NCBI RefSeq assembly: GCF_002864045.1
Contig: NZ_PJPV01000032.1
Coordinates: 1-35,536 of the forward strand
Length of the DNA stretch: 35,536 nucleotides
Reading direction: 5' to 3'
Source of the DNA: Endozoicomonas acroporae
GTDB lineage: Bacteria > Pseudomonadota > Gammaproteobacteria > Pseudomonadales > Endozoicomonadaceae
A program made the position numbers and the translations under genes. Positions 33,275 to 35,536 of the stretch are shown in pieces. The notes below the pieces were generated by a model that saw nothing but the letters and a program-made list of their open reading frames with translations, had not been told where the DNA came from and did not search any database. Numbering within the stretch: position 1 is the first letter of the stretch; each line of letters opens with the position of its first letter.

Positions 33275-34913
33275 AAACCTTCTCCTTGAATGGCTGCACA
33301 CCAACCCGTCGACAGGTATCGATAAAACGCTCTTCCGGAGTGCGGAGTTCAACGTAGGTCTTCAGGATTTTATCGATGATGTCCGGCACTTCATCCATTT
33401 TGAAAGAGGGTCCAAGAATCTTGCCCAGAGACGCGTCATGCCCGGATGAACCACCGACCTGAACCTGGTAATACTCTTCACCTTTACGATCAACACCGAG
33501 AATGCCGATATGACCGACATGGTGATGACCACAGGCGTTCATACAACCGGAAATGTTCAGATCCAGTTCGCCAATATCATGGAGAAAATCCATATCATCA
33601 AACCGTCGCTGAATGCTTTCTGCCAACGGAATGGAGCGGGCATTAGCCAGTGCACAGAAGTCGCCTCCCGGGCAGCAAATCATATCGGTAAGCAGACCCT
33701 GGTTAGGTGTTGCCAGATTCAGTGGTTTCAGTGTCAGCCAGAGTTCATGAAGTCTGCTTTGGGGAACATCGGCAAAAATCAGATTCTGCTCGTGGCTCAC
33801 TCTGAGCTCACCAAAACTGAACCGGTCAGCAAGGTCTGAGATCGCTTCCAGTTGCTCGGAACTGGCATCTCCCGGAGCATCAGCCGTTGCCTTCAGAGTC
33901 AGAGTGACAGCACTATACCCCGGCTTTTTATGGGGATGGACATTTCGTCTGAGCCACAGTTGAAAATCCGGCTCAGCTGATAAAGCCAGGTCAGTCAAGT
34001 CGATATTGGTCAGCTTTTCGTAGTCAGGCTCAGTAAAAAAAGATTGAACCCGATCAATCTCCTGTTGGGGAAGCCGGGCATCGGTTTCTTTCAGGTGAGA
34101 CCACTCAGTTTCAACCTGCTTTGCAAAAACCTCAGGTGTCAGAGCCTTCACCAGAATTTTGATTCGGGCCTTGTACTTGTTATCCCGCCGTCCATAACGG
34201 TTATAAACTCTCAGTACTGCATCCAGATAACTCAGGAGGTGCTCTGGCTCAAGGGATGGTTTGATAACCGAGCCCACCATGGGTGTTCTCCCAAGACCAC
34301 CACCAGCCAGGATTTTAAATCGAACATCATTATTTTCATTTAAGAAAGCATGAATGCCGATATCATGCACCTGTGTTGCTGCCCGATCCTGTTCACTGCC
34401 ACAAACCGCAATCTTGAATTTTCTGGGGAGATAAGCAAACTCCGGATGGAAAGTGGACCATTGCCGGATAATTTCACACCAGGGGCGGGGATCAATAATC
34501 TCATCGTGCGCTACACCAGCAAACTGGTCTGTTGTGGTATTGCGGATACAGTTGCCGCTGGTCTGAATAGCATGCATTTCGACAGAGGCCAGCTCTTCCA
34601 GAATTTCCGGTACTTCTTCCAGCCTTGGCCAGTTCAACTGAAGGTTCTGCCGGGTGGTAAAGTGGACATACCCTTTATCGTAACGTCTGGCAATGTAGGC
34701 CAGTTTACGTATCTGTGTACTGCTCACCATGCCATAGGGAATCGCTATGCGTAGCATGGGGGCAAAGCGCTGTACATAAAGCCCATTCTGAAGACGAAGA
34801 GGCAGGAATTCATCTTCTGGCAACTCACCAGCGAGAAAACGACGAGTCTGGTCCCTGAACTGCAGGACTCTCTCATCGACTATCTGCTGGTCGTAATCAT
34901 CGTATTTATACAT
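33258..34913 (-). CDS. cysI: Sulfite reductase, siroheme/4Fe-4S hemoprotein
   Basis: The product has 551 residues. It has the duplicated ferredoxin-like and siroheme domains of the nitrite/sulfite reductase family. The four cluster ligands are C414 and C420 (CCPGGDFC) and C457 and C461 (SGCMNACGHHHVG). YVHFTTRQNLQLNW and TSGNCIRNTT contact siroheme. It reduces sulfite to sulfide in cysteine synthesis. No flavoprotein CysJ gene is visible nearby, so the electron donor is encoded elsewhere, as in Pseudomonas. The upstream region has a strong palindrome and a leader hairpin. Confidence 0.95.
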   Translation of the reverse strand: MYKYDDYDQQIVDERVLQFRDQTRRFLAGELPEDEFLPLRLQNGLYVQRFAPMLRIAIPYGMVSSTQIRKLAYIARRYDKGYVHFTTRQNLQLNWPRLEEVPEILEELASVEMHAIQTSGNCIRNTTTDQFAGVAHDEIIDPRPWCEIIRQWSTFHPEFAYLPRKFKIAVCGSEQDRAATQVHDIGIHAFLNENNDVRFKILAGGGLGRTPMVGSVIKPSLEPEHLLSYLDAVLRVYNRYGRRDNKYKARIKILVKALTPEVFAKQVETEWSHLKETDARLPQQEIDRVQSFFTEPDYEKLTNIDLTDLALSAEPDFQLWLRRNVHPHKKPGYSAVTLTLKATADAPGDASSEQLEAISDLADRFSFGELRVSHEQNLIFADVPQSRLHELWLTLKPLNLATPNQGLLTDMICCPGGDFCALANARSIPLAESIQRRFDDMDFLHDIGELDLNISGCMNACGHHHVGHIGILGVDRKGEEYYQVQVGGSSGHDASLGKILGPSFKMDEVPDIIDKILKTYVELRTPEERFIDTCRRVGVQPFKEKVYAKAA

Positions 34914-34938
34914 GAATTGTTCGTCTGATTAGCCACAT

Positions 34939-34962
34939 CCAGGAAGCAGGTCAGAAACCTGG
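34939..34962 (-). promoter_or_regulatory. Leader hairpin upstream of cysI
   Basis: On the minus strand CCAGG and CCTGG enclose an inner stem CAGGT/ACCTG that would compete with the outer pairing. It lies 26-49 bp upstream of the cysI ATG and could be a translational control element. No known riboswitch is recognised. Confidence 0.3.
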
Positions 34963-34982
34963 GACACGGGAAGAATACTGAT

Positions 34983-35000
34983 TTTTACTTATAAGTAAAA
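34983..35000. promoter_or_regulatory. Perfect 18-bp palindrome upstream of cysI
   Basis: TTTTACTTATAAGTAAAA is perfectly self-complementary and lies 70 bp upstream of the cysI ATG in a very AT-rich stretch. It is a candidate operator, and its centre contains a -10-like TATAAG. Which regulator binds is unknown; CysB is one possibility given the gene. Confidence 0.5.
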
Positions 35001-35138
35001 CTATTATTTATTAATAAAAGTAGGCTAAAAAGTAATAAATCAAAGGGGTGCAATAAGTTGATGGTTGGTCAAGGTTTCGCTAATTTAAATGAGTTGGGGC
35101 GATATGTGCCCTTTTTGACAGTATCAAGGAGATAAATA

Positions 35139-35228
35139 ATGAAAGACAGTACAATTGATGCCATTGCGGCTGTTGCATTGATAATGCTGGTTGTTGCGAC
35201 GGCGGTATACTGGGTCAGTTCTCAGTAA
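35139..35228 (+). CDS. 29-residue single-helix membrane peptide
   Basis: An ATG with an AAGGAG box 10 bp upstream opens a 29-codon frame. After a short charged start (MKDSTID) there is one hydrophobic helix of about 19 residues, and the peptide ends WVSSQ. It is likely a small inner-membrane protein. No family is recognised. It sits alone, divergent from cysI, and converges on the DUF2970 gene with only 4 bp between the stop codons. The strong ribosome-binding site is the best evidence that it is real. Confidence 0.65.
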   Translation: MKDSTIDAIAAVALIMLVVATAVYWVSSQ

Positions 35229-35232
35229 AAGC

Positions 35233-35436
35233 TTAAGTGTTTTGAGTGACGACATACACCACAAATAAAAGTATCAAAACAAACAGTACGGTTCCGGCGA
35301 TACCAGCGATGATGTAGTGCGCTGGCTTTCCCTGCTGGAAATCCCTTTCCAGATTCGCCCTTTTCTGAACACCGAATGCAGCAGACAGCGCACTCAACAC
35401 CACTGATTTAATGCCTGTTCCTTTTCTTTCTGACAT
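35233..35436 (-). CDS. DUF2970 small membrane protein
   Basis: The product has 67 residues. It starts at MSERKGTG (ATG at 35436), with a GAGAG ribosome-binding site; the frame opens ten codons earlier. The segment SVVLSALSAAFGVQKRANLERDFQQGKPAHYIIAGI is typical of DUF2970, followed by one membrane helix. Function unknown. It converges with the 29-residue peptide gene, and no terminator separates them. Confidence 0.88.
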   Translation of the reverse strand: MSERKGTGIKSVVLSALSAAFGVQKRANLERDFQQGKPAHYIIAGIAGTVLFVLILLFVVYVVTQNT

Positions 35437-35499
35437 CAGCCAACTCTCTTTATTAACTGTTAACATATTATGATCTTGTTATTTCAGTTGGCAAACAGG

Positions 35500-35522
35500 T
35501 AAGTAGTTAACCAAATGAAATC
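35500..35522 (+). repeat. Inverted near-copy of 5392-5414
   Basis: This plus-strand segment matches the minus strand of 5392-5414 at 22 of 23 bases. There the sequence lies upstream of a repeat-protein gene. The remaining sequence to the right edge shows no gene start. Confidence 0.6.
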
Positions 35523-35536
35523 GTATTTTCTGACTA

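Overview
The window reads as a chromosome segment of a gammaproteobacterium. The gene order gloB / methyltransferase / rnhA / dnaQ, with mltD and a Yej/Npp-type peptide importer on the other side, matches the arrangement I know from Pseudomonas aeruginosa. Eukaryote-like proteins lie among these housekeeping genes: a RING-finger protein, an OTU-type cysteine protease with PPxY motifs, and giant repeat proteins ending in a RAP domain. That mixture suggests a host-associated member of the Oceanospirillales, with Endozoicomonas my best guess. The species assignment is inference.

Region 1 (1-5324, minus strand) holds two tandem paralogous genes. Each encodes a roughly 195-residue N-terminal region followed by a 43-44-residue helical repeat of octotricopeptide (OPR) type. 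The complete copy (1038 aa) has 15 clear repeats and ends in a RAP domain; the other copy leaves the window after 12 repeats. The repeats differ mainly at a few co-varying positions, like a modular nucleic-acid-recognition array. This is the most promising candidate for an undescribed system.

Region 2 (5325-6532) has a divergent regulatory region with several palindromes, a small RRM RNA-binding protein, and a degenerate RING-finger membrane protein attached to the end of the next operon.

Region 3 (6542-16109, minus) is a YejABEF/NppABCD-type ABC importer with three tandem substrate-binding proteins, then two permeases and a double ATPase. The binding protein next to yejB has an unusual C-terminal membrane anchor.

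Region 4 (16228-21791) carries mltD and gloB on the minus strand, then a methyltransferase, rnhA, dnaQ and nudC on the plus strand. A short leader ORF precedes the methyltransferase.

Region 5 (21954-28275, minus) is a complete type IV pilus minor-pilin cluster in the order fimT-pilV-pilW-pilX-pilY1-pilE. The N-terminal part of pilY1 is AT-rich relative to the rest of the gene.

Region 6 (28425-35536) holds a strong terminator, an SCP2 lipid-binding protein, the protease SohB, the OTU/PPxY protein, a CPA2 antiporter, a sulfite reductase operon (cysI plus DUF934), a 29-residue membrane peptide and a DUF2970 protein. At the extreme right edge lies an inverted copy of a 23-bp segment found upstream of the repeat-protein genes.

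No rRNA, tRNA, CRISPR array, insertion sequence or attachment site was seen. No stretch longer than 300 bases lacks a gene. Start sites were chosen by eye from ribosome-binding sites and family lengths, and no database search was possible.
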